From contig BDDC01000031.1 in assembly GCA_001662425.1 (NCBI GenBank), positions 99,114 through 163,113 of the forward strand: a DNA stretch of 64,000 nt. Direction: 5' to 3'. The position numbers were made by a program, and so were the translations under genes. Source of the DNA: Chlamydomonas sphaeroides (taxonomy: Eukaryota; Chlorophyta; Chlorophyceae; Chlamydomonadales; Chlamydomonadaceae). The notes beneath the pieces are model-generated. The model was not told the origin of the DNA and made no database searches. It saw nothing but the letters and a program-made list of their open reading frames with translations. How positions within the stretch are numbered: position 1 is the stretch's first letter; each line of letters opens with the position of its first letter. Shown in pieces: positions 41,180 to 49,865 of the stretch.

Positions 41180-42589
41180 TCAAACGCCCGCAGCGACGTC
41201 ATCAGAAGGGCACCGTCTTTTCCGTGCATACATAGCTCCCGGCCTCTTCATCCAACCCTCTGCCAGGATCATCTTCTGGAGCTGGTGCGTCTGCGAGCTG
41301 GACACGTGTAGCACGGTGCGCTCCAAGGACGACAGAGATACACCCACGGTACTCGATGAAGACCACTGCGGCTCCTGCAACGACGTCATGACGGTCAGAA
41401 GATGCCCGCCGTACTGCGCGTTCTCCGTGGTCACGTCGCCTTGTGTCGACAGCAGCTGCTCAAAGACGTGCAGAGCTTTCTCCCACCACGTGTCACTCAG
41501 CGGCTCTCCGTAAGCGCACCGCACTGCGCCAGCGATTGCCGTCGCCTGTAGCGCTCCTCGGATCTTCGAAGTCTCCTTCTTCGTGTCCTCGTCAGAAGTC
41601 ATCCACATATTCGCTTCTTTCATGCAAAGTTTATAGATGAACATGAACAGCACTGGCGACCATTGCGACGGTGGCGTCGCACGAGCGTACTCCTTGAAAT
41701 CCTTGACTATGGTCCACCACTCCATGTAGACCGCGTCCATGCCGCTGCCCAGGCTCGCTAGCGGAGATTCTCCGCCAGGTCCGGCGGGTCTGTTCAGCAA
41801 CTCTCTAAATTGTCTGAAAGGATTGCTCGGGGGTAAACCGGCGCGACGGCACTGATCCGTCTCCAGTACCATCATCGTCACATGTAACATGTATGCCCCA
41901 GAACTGATGCGCGTCATGATGGCTTGAATGGATGACGATTTATTCTCCACGATCATCTGTCTGTTCCATTTCAGCAAGCCCGTCAGCTGGGTCACCAAAA
42001 GATCCGATGGCCTGTTTACGATCCCTCGAATCGTCATCTCTGGTAGGAGTGAGCGGGCGAGTTGGTTCAGGAGTGTGATGCCCAGTTCCTTGGTCTCCGG
42101 TGCAGAATCCAGCTCTACCGCAATCTTCATGATGTTTTGCACTATTACGACCGATGCCATCAGTGTTGCATGTGAAAGATTCGCAGATACCAATCTCCTC
42201 GACATGGCGGTGAACACGTCGAACTTCACGATCATTTTGAGGAGAAAGATCAGGTATTGGCGCGATGGCCACGAGTACTGATGTACCAGGCTCGTCAAGG
42301 TGTACACGGTCATCAGGGCAAGGACGGTCAGGGACCAAGAGAGCATCTTGTCCGCCAACGAGACGTCCGACGGCAGACGTCGCAGCCCTTCGATCGCCGC
42401 CATCACTAGGGCAAAGGCTTTGAATGACTGGTTGAAAAGGACATGGAACATCCGTGCCTTCATTACGTCCGTAACGCGATCTGCAAGCGCGTGCGTCGGC
42501 CACTCGCCGGCGAACAGGATCATATCGGTCATCTTCATAATATCCGCTTCCGCTTCTGCATCGTGCAGAGCCATTGTGAATCTACTCAA
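41180..42589 (-). CDS. Large alpha-helical protein, paralogue B, C-terminally truncated (469 aa)
   Basis: Aligned with paralogue A through most of its length (SWPSRQYL, GESPLASLGSGMDAVYMEWW, GALQATAIAGAVRCAYGEPL, SSLERTVLHVSSSQTH), then diverges after QKMILAE. Its last 27 residues are out of frame relative to A: reading another frame near 41170-41215 gives LLMTSLRAFDFNG, equivalent to LLLTSLQAFVFHG of A. So about 50 codons were deleted, the frame shifted, and the remaining C-terminal 200 residues were lost. The protein may still be functional in its N-terminal part, or this is an ageing pseudogene. I describe the breaks only. Confidence 0.75.
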   Translation of the reverse strand: MSRFTMALHDAEAEADIMKMTDMILFAGEWPTHALADRVTDVMKARMFHVLFNQSFKAFALVMAAIEGLRRLPSDVSLADKMLSWSLTVLALMTVYTLTSLVHQYSWPSRQYLIFLLKMIVKFDVFTAMSRRLVSANLSHATLMASVVIVQNIMKIAVELDSAPETKELGITLLNQLARSLLPEMTIRGIVNRPSDLLVTQLTGLLKWNRQMIVENKSSSIQAIMTRISSGAYMLHVTMMVLETDQCRRAGLPPSNPFRQFRELLNRPAGPGGESPLASLGSGMDAVYMEWWTIVKDFKEYARATPPSQWSPVLFMFIYKLCMKEANMWMTSDEDTKKETSKIRGALQATAIAGAVRCAYGEPLSDTWWEKALHVFEQLLSTQGDVTTENAQYGGHLLTVMTSLQEPQWSSSSTVGVSLSSLERTVLHVSSSQTHQLQKMILAEGWMKRPGAMYARKRRCPSDDVAAGV

Positions 42590-42654
42590 CCGGCAGCGTC
42601 GTTGTATTATATGGTCACCCGCCGCGAGCTCTTGTGTACGGCTCTCGGAGATGT

Positions 42655-42700
42655 GAGGAGATTGAGGAGATTGAGGAGATTGAGGAGATTGAGGAGATTG
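42655..42700. repeat. 9-bp tandem repeat (GAGGAGATT)
   Basis: Five copies of GAGGAGATT in the short spacer between paralogue B and the packaging ATPase. The array is outside the chosen coding regions and could affect spacing of the promoter for the gene at 42589. Confidence 0.85.
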
Positions 42701-42709
42701 AAAGGAAAC

Positions 42710-43537
42710 CTAGTGGGACTTTACAACCGACACGACCGGCCCCTTGCTGTTCTTGCCACGTAGATCTTCTACCTTTTCTAGCGCGTCGTCGTCCTCCTCG
42801 CCATCACTGCCATCGCAGAGGTCCCAGAAATACTGGGCGCCAATACGGAACGGCTCGTGCACCTGCGCTTTGTACCAGAACACCTGGTCCTCGAGCTTGT
42901 TGCTCTTTGCGTTGTTGTTGATGACAAGGAGTTCGTAGTCGTTTGTGGTCTGGTTCAGGCACTGACAGAACGCGTCAAAGGTTGGAAACATGCCGGCGTA
43001 GTTTTCATAGATCCTCTTGCGATTCGAGATGAGGTTGTCGCGAAGAATGAAGATGTAGTCGATGTTGCCGCGCAGCATCGGGGGGAGGCCCATGGGGTAC
43101 TGCAGTGTAATGACGAAGAGGAGATTGAAATGGCGCCCGTTCAAGAATGCAGCCTGTACCGCCGCGTGCCTGATCCACTTGTGCCCATCGGCCAGACAAT
43201 CATCTAGAATAAGAAATGCTCGGGGGTCAATGTCACATCGCCCGTTTTTCTTGATCTCACGCCGCATGCGACGATGCAGTTTATCCTGGCGCTTCATGGC
43301 ATTCGCTACGATCTCTGGGTCCGCCTTCTCGTGGATAAAGATGTCAGGAATCATATTGCTGTAAAACTTGTTGGCGCATTCGGTGGCGGACACAACGGTG
43401 CCTATGGGGATGTCACGGTGGTGATAAAGGAGGTCGCGCACAAGGAACGACTTGCCAGTATCTCGCTTCCCTAGGAGAACGCACACTTTGTTGTCTGCAA
43501 TGGTACTAATGTCGAACTTTTTGAGATGCAGCTGCAT
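42710..43537 (-). CDS. A32-type DNA packaging ATPase (FtsK/HerA family)
   Basis: 275 aa. Walker A is G23-KRDTG-K29-S, with the one-residue-extended loop usual in this family. Walker B is AFLILDDCLAD (D112, D113). The LLGKRDTGKSFLVRDLLYH and LPPMLRGNIDYIFILRDN (sensor/arginine region) segments are characteristic. It is a Nucleocytoviricota core gene that powers translocation of the genome into capsids. The C-terminal 30 residues are acidic then basic. The start ATG at 43537 (MQLHLKKFD) gives the usual family length. Confidence 0.93.
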   Translation of the reverse strand: MQLHLKKFDISTIADNKVCVLLGKRDTGKSFLVRDLLYHHRDIPIGTVVSATECANKFYSNMIPDIFIHEKADPEIVANAMKRQDKLHRRMRREIKKNGRCDIDPRAFLILDDCLADGHKWIRHAAVQAAFLNGRHFNLLFVITLQYPMGLPPMLRGNIDYIFILRDNLISNRKRIYENYAGMFPTFDAFCQCLNQTTNDYELLVINNNAKSNKLEDQVFWYKAQVHEPFRIGAQYFWDLCDGSDGEEDDDALEKVEDLRGKNSKGPVVSVVKSH

Positions 43538-43600
43538 ATTAGAGAAAAGAAGGCTTTACATTATTACACGGCACTTTTTTCGCAATGACAAATGACCGAC

Positions 43601-44386
43601 TCAGGAGGACTCCGGAGGACTGACTCTCTTGCGCCCTGACACGACCTCCTTGTTGAAGCGCTTCAGCGCGTAGTACATGATAGACGTCACAGACGCATCG
43701 TATGCCGTGCCATACGCCTCGTTGACGTTCGCCAGGTACACCAGGTTAATGAGGAGGTCAATGACGTCCGTGGCCGCCAAGGGACCCACCGACGTCGTCG
43801 ACTGCTTCACGATCTCTTTGAGACCCTCGTCCAGCACGCGCACCACGGCAGGCTCTTGGCTGCTGAGGTGCTGTCGCATAATGTGCAGCTGACCCAACGT
43901 GTACAAGTCGTCGCCCTTGCTCGCCACATTGTAGAAATCGTAAAACTGTGCAACGTGCGCATGTGCGCAAGCAATGACATCGTCGAGGCTTCTTCGAGAA
44001 TCGGTGAATCGGATTCTGCTAATGACCTCCAACTTGTTTGAGGGCGTCATTACATTTACGCCAACGACCATGCCCGCACTGTTGTACGTCGCTATGTGCA
44101 CACCCGTCTTCCCTGTGAGCTTGATATGCATCTTGGTCCACGAGCTTGACGTTGTGTCAGAATAGTAGCCAGCGAGTTGGACCTGGTCGAGGAGCCGCCA
44201 TAGGGTCGTCTTGAGGGCGCCAATGAATCCACGATGGCCTGTGAAGATGTCGCGTTCAAGGATCAGCGAGAAGAGGAGGAACACGATGGCGGCCAACGTT
44301 GATGGCACTGGGGTGTCGTCGACGCCTCCCGCGGTGAAGTCGACACACGATGACAAAAAGTGATGCTGAACCATACTCGGGCACAC
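43601..44386 (-). CDS. Hypothetical protein, 261 aa
   Basis: Unrecognised. It starts MCPSMVQHHF at 44386; a second ATG four codons on (44374) is equally possible. Hydrophobic segment TLAAIVFLLFSLIL (about 30-44) is short and may be a buried helix. Further features are SKLEVISRIRF-like strands, YDFYNVASKG, and a helical C-terminus ending in a basic SGRKRVSPPESS tail. It is downstream of the packaging ATPase on the same strand order and convergent with none. No function proposed. Confidence 0.68.
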   Translation of the reverse strand: MCPSMVQHHFLSSCVDFTAGGVDDTPVPSTLAAIVFLLFSLILERDIFTGHRGFIGALKTTLWRLLDQVQLAGYYSDTTSSSWTKMHIKLTGKTGVHIATYNSAGMVVGVNVMTPSNKLEVISRIRFTDSRRSLDDVIACAHAHVAQFYDFYNVASKGDDLYTLGQLHIMRQHLSSQEPAVVRVLDEGLKEIVKQSTTSVGPLAATDVIDLLINLVYLANVNEAYGTAYDASVTSIMYYALKRFNKEVVSGRKRVSPPESS

Positions 44387-44561
44387 AGGTCCAGCATTAA
44401 GAAATATGCCAGTGTTCCTATGATCATAATTGTGACCTCACTTATATGTACATCTTGAAAAAGCGAGATTTGAGAGTAATCTCTGCGCCATCTCTGTGCG
44501 CGTTCTCTCCCGGGACATTACCGTTGTAGAATAGAACATAGAATAGGTTATCAAACTCACC

Positions 44562-45728
44562 ATGGTGCTCCCGCTTGTCCTGATGGCTCTGAGGAGGTTT
44601 GGTTCACAGGCGGCTCAGAGTACCATGAACAGCAGTTCCTCCTTACGCGACAGCACGAATCCCATTGCCATCGCGCAGGCATCCTTACAGTCCATGTTTC
44701 GCGGAGTTCAGCGGTCTGGTGATATCGTACCCAAGATCTCCAAGTTTTTCCAAGCGATCTTGGCGCTCATCATGATTTTCTGCATCTTCTTCTTGTGCGT
44801 GGTCCTCTACAGATACGGGCGCCCATCGCTACCCAGGGTATGGCACGGGATCGACTTTGACGACTACATGAGCACCGAGTACCTTCCGGAGCTCATTACT
44901 ACGCTCCGCACGTTCAGTCGCCTAGCGCCAAAGTACTCGAAGCACCTCATAAGTCTTGATCGCATGTCTCAGCGTCGCCTTGAGCTTGCCCTCCCCATGC
45001 TGAGTGCGTTGCCGGATGATGTGTTCCGTGAGAATGTACGCCTCTACTTCGACTATTACAAGTGTTTCAAAAAGCAACGCGGGGGGTCCATGTTGTACAC
45101 ATGGATCTGCTCGTCCACACTTTCTAACCATGTACCATTCAACGACCAGAAACGAGAAGGGCGGACGGTGGATTGGAAGCGCGTGGACGAGTTCGAAGAC
45201 ACCTTTGTAGTACACATGGAGTTCCTCAAGGATGTCACTAGGCGCATATCGTTGAATGCTGAGCACCTGATTAAAAAGACCCCGACTGCCGCATGGTACA
45301 AAGAGAATCAGCGCGATGCGTTTGAGTTCATCATGGCGGCTCACCAGCTCCGGCTTTTCTTGTCGGAGTATCACGCGCAGGTACAAACGTATTCGGCCAT
45401 CCGTATCCCCGACACATTTCAGCTCAACATGTGGATCATTTACTACGTCCCGTTCGTCAAGGATGTCTTTACACACCGCATCCCCGAGGTGTGGAAGCAG
45501 TTGCCCAAGAATTACAGTTTGATGCTGAAACGGTGGGAATGCTGGTGGTACCGCTTTGGCAAGTGGATTGCTGGCATTCCTTGCCGCCTGACGTACATGG
45601 GTGACCCTGCGGACCGTGACAAAGAGTGCAACAAGCCTGTGACCACCGCACTGAGTAAGGCTGCTGCGAAGCTCGAAGATGATAAGAACCGGGCAAAAGG
45701 GGTGCGCACACCCTGTGACGATCTTTGA
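44562..45728 (+). CDS. Membrane protein with large C-terminal domain, 388 aa
   Basis: The single strong membrane span is at about residues 62-86 (FFQAILALIMIFCIFFLCVVLYRYG), after a Ser-rich N-terminal arm. The C-terminal 300 residues form a soluble helical domain (LPELITTLRTFSRLAPKY, LPDDVFRENVRLYFDYYKCF, MLKRWECWWYRFGKWIAGIPC). No signal peptide. No family recognised. It is the first of a set of forward virion-like genes (44562-49812). Confidence 0.78.
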   Translation: MVLPLVLMALRRFGSQAAQSTMNSSSSLRDSTNPIAIAQASLQSMFRGVQRSGDIVPKISKFFQAILALIMIFCIFFLCVVLYRYGRPSLPRVWHGIDFDDYMSTEYLPELITTLRTFSRLAPKYSKHLISLDRMSQRRLELALPMLSALPDDVFRENVRLYFDYYKCFKKQRGGSMLYTWICSSTLSNHVPFNDQKREGRTVDWKRVDEFEDTFVVHMEFLKDVTRRISLNAEHLIKKTPTAAWYKENQRDAFEFIMAAHQLRLFLSEYHAQVQTYSAIRIPDTFQLNMWIIYYVPFVKDVFTHRIPEVWKQLPKNYSLMLKRWECWWYRFGKWIAGIPCRLTYMGDPADRDKECNKPVTTALSKAAAKLEDDKNRAKGVRTPCDDL

Positions 45729-45779
45729 TTTTTCATTGCAACTACTAGACTCAATTCCAACTCAATTCAACTCATTTCA

Positions 45780-46697
45780 ATGTCGCATCATCTCATACGT
45801 CTGGTCGTCATTGCGGCAGTCCTCTTACTACTCTTACTAATCGTGTCGGTCTCCATCTGCTGCTTCTCTTTCCACGGACCCTCAAAATCACTAGAAGGAT
45901 ATCATGAGAATCCCGAGAGTCCCGAGAGTCCTGCAGAGGAGGGCATCGAGCATCTCTGGGTCTTTGGTGCAGACGGGAGGAGGAGACTGCAGCCGTTCTT
46001 TACTGAGAAACATCAATGGGCACTTGTGTACAAATACGTTGCTCGCGCGTATGCTCCGGAGGGTACCTATGTGCCACCCCTAGATCTCTTTGGCAACGTC
46101 ACTGGCAGCGTCGCAGAATGCGCCACGAAGGCGCTCGCACCCGGACTGCCGTTTGCGAGTAATGTCATTGTACACGATGATGTGTGGAGCATGTTCCCGT
46201 GCACTCACGCGCGTGTCGTCGTGATGCAGAATGATTCGTGTATGTCTGAGTTTGTCTTTGCGCTACATGCGTCCCGCCATAGCGCCAAACTCACCCGTCT
46301 GGGGTGGATGCTTCCGTCACTCTTGGTTCACTCGAGCTTCCGTGACAAGGACAATGACAAGGACTCGACCAAAGTCGACCCTATCAACAAGAAGTATCCG
46401 GTGGGTTATGGCGTGGTTGGTGTGAGTACATCACATGGGTGCCTTGCCCTAAACATCCGCAACAGCCCGCTGCGTTGGCGGAGTCCACTTGAAGATGCCA
46501 TCGGAATCAAAAATATCGGAAACCCCGGGCTTCTCGTATGCCCATCAGCCATTCGACAGGCGGACTCGGGCGAACCGTGGATCGTTTCGTACGATGGATG
46601 CATCATCGCCTCCCCGCATGGTGGCGAGGTGCGCAGCAATGAAGAACTTGGAATGTACCTTGCAACCCATGTCCTCATCTATGTAGGCACGATCTGA
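45780..46697 (+). CDS. N-terminally anchored protein, 305 aa
   Basis: Residues 4-29 (LIRLVVIAAVLLLLLLIVSVSICCF) form a signal anchor. A short Pro/Glu repeat (ENPESPESP) links to a soluble domain of about 250 residues with several cysteines (ECATKAL, MFPCTHARVV, SCMSEF, HGCLALN, CPSAIR), plausibly disulfide-bonded. The linker carries a SLEGY segment; related short EGF/EGY-like motifs follow the membrane segment in several other genes here. Unknown function; virion envelope or inner-membrane component is a reasonable guess. Confidence 0.75.
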   Translation: MSHHLIRLVVIAAVLLLLLLIVSVSICCFSFHGPSKSLEGYHENPESPESPAEEGIEHLWVFGADGRRRLQPFFTEKHQWALVYKYVARAYAPEGTYVPPLDLFGNVTGSVAECATKALAPGLPFASNVIVHDDVWSMFPCTHARVVVMQNDSCMSEFVFALHASRHSAKLTRLGWMLPSLLVHSSFRDKDNDKDSTKVDPINKKYPVGYGVVGVSTSHGCLALNIRNSPLRWRSPLEDAIGIKNIGNPGLLVCPSAIRQADSGEPWIVSYDGCIIASPHGGEVRSNEELGMYLATHVLIYVGTI

Positions 46698-46776
46698 GGA
46701 TATCTACGTAGAGATCGAGCAAAGACTTTTCGAATGACGGAGTAATAAGGGCGGTGTAACTAGAACGGAGTCTGAC

Positions 46777-49700
46777 ATGGAAGAGGTGGAAGATCCTTTC
46801 CTTGCGTATTATGCTGACACCTCGGGTACCCTTGAGCCTCCCAACACTTTTGAGGACCTCTTTGCGGAGTCGTCTGACGATGACACGGTATCGGATGTCA
46901 TCTCCAACGGATCACAAGTGTCATCAGAGTACATTGAACACGACTACCGCCGCCGCCGTGTAACGAAGCAACGAGGTGGAAAAGAACATTATCTGACAGC
47001 TCGAGACGAGTACGAAGACCCCGATTCAACGGAGTTTGACTCGGATGATTTTGGAAGCTCGGACTCTGATGATGACAATTACAGCAATTACGATGCCAAC
47101 GAGGATACATTCCTCCAGGAGGATGACGACGTGTACTTCTCAAAGCTCTACCGCGTGCCGCTGCGCGGTGTCGACCCTATCGACATTGCGCTGCAGATGA
47201 CCATGATGCGCGCCGCAGAGCGCGTGGCGCGTACGGCTGTCAAGGGGCAGAAGCGCATGCTGCTGATTGAACAAGAGTATCTCAACGAATTGACGAACAT
47301 GGAGCGCAAGGTCACGGTGGAAGAATTCGAGAACAACCAACACGAACACAATGGTTCTACTAGCTCGTATCTGCGGTACACTGAGCAGATCCTTAAGAAC
47401 ATTGCGACCGAAACTTTACAAAGAGTGCTCGACCTGGGGCGCTTGGTCACGGAGGAGGTCAAGCAGAACATTGCCGAGTACGAGAAAGAACTCGTTGAAC
47501 TTGAGGTTGCGACCTCCGATGCTGCGATGGAATCGTTCAACTCAGCAGATAACAGTAAGTTCCGTGCGCTCGGCGTTAGCATTGGTGAACGCTTGGACGT
47601 CCTGGACGCGTTCGTCACTGATGTCACTGAAAAATGGGAGGAACCCTTTGTGGACGAGGACATGATGCCCGACCACTTGGAGAAAGTGTCTGGTGACGTG
47701 CTTGAAGCGTTTGCCATCATGGAGGGCTTCTTCAATCCGATCAAGAAGTTCTTCAAGGAAACGTTGGGGAAGCCTTTCAGGAAGGTTGGCGACGGTATCA
47801 AAGGGATCTGGAAAAAGGTCAAGAATGGCACGAAGGCGCTCGGGAACAAGATTGCAGGGGTCTTCAAGAAGATCAAGGAAGGAATCAAGAATGCTGTGAA
47901 GAAGATCAAAAAGGGTATTGAAAAGTTTGCAAACGGCTTTGTCAACTTTTTCAAAAAGATCTTTGAGGGTCTGAAGAAGATGGGGAACGCCATCAAGGAT
48001 GGGTTCAAGAAGATCGGGAAATGGTTCGAGACGATGGGCAAGCGAATTGGCAAGTGGTTCCTTGATGTCATCAACAACATCCTCCTATTTTTCATCGCCA
48101 TGAAGAACCTATTCAAATGGTTGGCGAACACTGCAAAGGGCATGGTGACGGACCCCTTCGCGACGATGATGAAGATCTTAATGGTCATTTTTGGCATCAT
48201 TCTCGGCGTCATGTTGCTAATGTTCTACTTTGCCATGTCCATGGGCCCGGCACTCGTCATCGGGATTGTGTTGAGCTGGACGATTGCTTTTGTGCTTGCC
48301 GTTGTCGAGACACTCATCTGGTTCTGTGCTTTCGTCATAACCACGGTGACGTTTATCCCGTTGTGGATTGTCAATATCTGCACTGGTGGATTCTTAACTC
48401 GGGTGCTGCACTGCGAGAATGCGCCATCCGACTGGTACAAGCGGGTCAGTTTTGCACAGGGCAACTACTGGAAACGCTTCATGCTGTGCTTTGGCCCATG
48501 TTCGAAGAACTGGAAAAAGGTCTTGGGGTGCGTGTGTGTGCGCCAGGAACGCTCAGTGCCGGAGTATTGCCCACAGCAGCAGCTCTACGGATACTACATG
48601 GACCTAGGGACACGGTCAAAGATCGACCCCTACATGTTTGACGGCCACCTACCGGAACCTGGATTCCAGCGCCTGGAGGGGCGCGAGAAGCGTGCACGCA
48701 TCTTGAAGACGCTCAAGATCAAGAAAAAGTGGCTGGGCGCGTGCCTCGAGAATCTCACGGCGTACGACTTCATCAACAAGCACATTTGCATGAATGTGGA
48801 CGCGCTCGACAGCAACGTGTACTCGGACACGATCAAGACCCGCATGCATGAAATGTGCAAGCAGGCCTACTGCAACTACCGCACCACCAAGACGCTGGGT
48901 GGGAATATCGAAGCGGAGCCCGTCAATCCAGGAACGCCATCATTGATCTCCTTTTGTGCAGCGCCGCGTCGTCAAGAGAACTCGTGGCAGGATGAGCTGC
49001 TTCGTGAGTTCAAGACAGCGATTCTCCTCTTGATCTTTGGCACCGTTGTGTACTTTGTGGTCATCACCATCAAGGGGTACATGTCCGTCACAAATAACCC
49101 ACCTCCGGAAGGTGGTCAAGGTGCTGCCCCTCCCGTTGCTCCAGGAGGAGGTCCACCTCAAGTGCGCAGTGACCCGAAGCAACTTTCATCTGCACTGAAC
49201 AAAGCAAAGTCGATGTTGATGAACTCTAAGAAAGGTAGGAAAGGTAGTAGTAGCAGCAGTTCTGGTATGCTTGCGAGGATGAAGGCCGCGGTCACACCGA
49301 AACTTAGAAGCAAACAAAAACAACCGATCCCCTCATTTGTTGCCGGGCTCCAACCACCTGCTCCGGACTTCTCTCAACCTCCTCAGGTTCCCCAAGTCGT
49401 AGCTCCTCCACTTCGTGAGGTTCCCCAGGTAGTGGCTCCTCCACTTCGTGAGGTCCCCCAAGTAGTAGCTCCTCCTCCACTTCGTGAGGTCCCCCAAGCT
49501 GTAGCTCCTCCTCCATCAGCTCCTCCAGCAGTCGACACATCTTTTCAGCAGAGACCACCACCACCACACTGGCTACCATTGCCACCTGGGATTCCAGCAG
49601 ACTACACCCCTCCTCCGCTACTTCCGCTACAACCACAACCTACACCCACAAGTAGACCTGGTCTCTTCAGGTCACTACTATCTAGATCAAGTACGGGATC

Positions 49701-49812
49701 TAGGACTAGGTCCAGAAGCAGTCGCCCGAGTGGGACATCTGGTGCCCATGTTGGGATGTCGGTTGCAGGAAGTCTAGGTGGTCTAGGTGGTCTAGGAGGT
49801 TTCAGCTTCTAG
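46777..49812 (+). CDS. 1011-aa membrane protein with amphipathic basic helices and proline-rich tail
   Basis: The longest gene in the window. Layout: acidic N-terminus (about 1-120, DDTVSD, TEFDSDDFGSSDSDDD); helical region (140-320) with coiled-coil-like heptads; about 110 residues of repeated Lys/Phe/Gly amphipathic helices (321-428, of the type FKKIKEGIKNAVKKIKKG); two or three membrane spans (about 465-538); a cysteine-rich part (C542-C600, CFGPCSKNWKKVLGCVC); another membrane span at about 745-768; a Pro/Val repeat (REVPQVVAPP) and Ser/Arg/Gly tail. Such helices can insert into or bend membranes. Probably a virion membrane or entry-related structural protein; I name no homologue. Confidence 0.8.
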   Translation: MEEVEDPFLAYYADTSGTLEPPNTFEDLFAESSDDDTVSDVISNGSQVSSEYIEHDYRRRRVTKQRGGKEHYLTARDEYEDPDSTEFDSDDFGSSDSDDDNYSNYDANEDTFLQEDDDVYFSKLYRVPLRGVDPIDIALQMTMMRAAERVARTAVKGQKRMLLIEQEYLNELTNMERKVTVEEFENNQHEHNGSTSSYLRYTEQILKNIATETLQRVLDLGRLVTEEVKQNIAEYEKELVELEVATSDAAMESFNSADNSKFRALGVSIGERLDVLDAFVTDVTEKWEEPFVDEDMMPDHLEKVSGDVLEAFAIMEGFFNPIKKFFKETLGKPFRKVGDGIKGIWKKVKNGTKALGNKIAGVFKKIKEGIKNAVKKIKKGIEKFANGFVNFFKKIFEGLKKMGNAIKDGFKKIGKWFETMGKRIGKWFLDVINNILLFFIAMKNLFKWLANTAKGMVTDPFATMMKILMVIFGIILGVMLLMFYFAMSMGPALVIGIVLSWTIAFVLAVVETLIWFCAFVITTVTFIPLWIVNICTGGFLTRVLHCENAPSDWYKRVSFAQGNYWKRFMLCFGPCSKNWKKVLGCVCVRQERSVPEYCPQQQLYGYYMDLGTRSKIDPYMFDGHLPEPGFQRLEGREKRARILKTLKIKKKWLGACLENLTAYDFINKHICMNVDALDSNVYSDTIKTRMHEMCKQAYCNYRTTKTLGGNIEAEPVNPGTPSLISFCAAPRRQENSWQDELLREFKTAILLLIFGTVVYFVVITIKGYMSVTNNPPPEGGQGAAPPVAPGGGPPQVRSDPKQLSSALNKAKSMLMNSKKGRKGSSSSSSGMLARMKAAVTPKLRSKQKQPIPSFVAGLQPPAPDFSQPPQVPQVVAPPLREVPQVVAPPLREVPQVVAPPPLREVPQAVAPPPSAPPAVDTSFQQRPPPPHWLPLPPGIPADYTPPPLLPLQPQPTPTSRPGLFRSLLSRSSTGSRTRSRSSRPSGTSGAHVGMSVAGSLGGLGGLGGFSF

Positions 49813-49865
49813 GGAAACTAGAATAAGTCTACTACATAAAGGCTCTTGCGGGATGTAAAAAGAAT

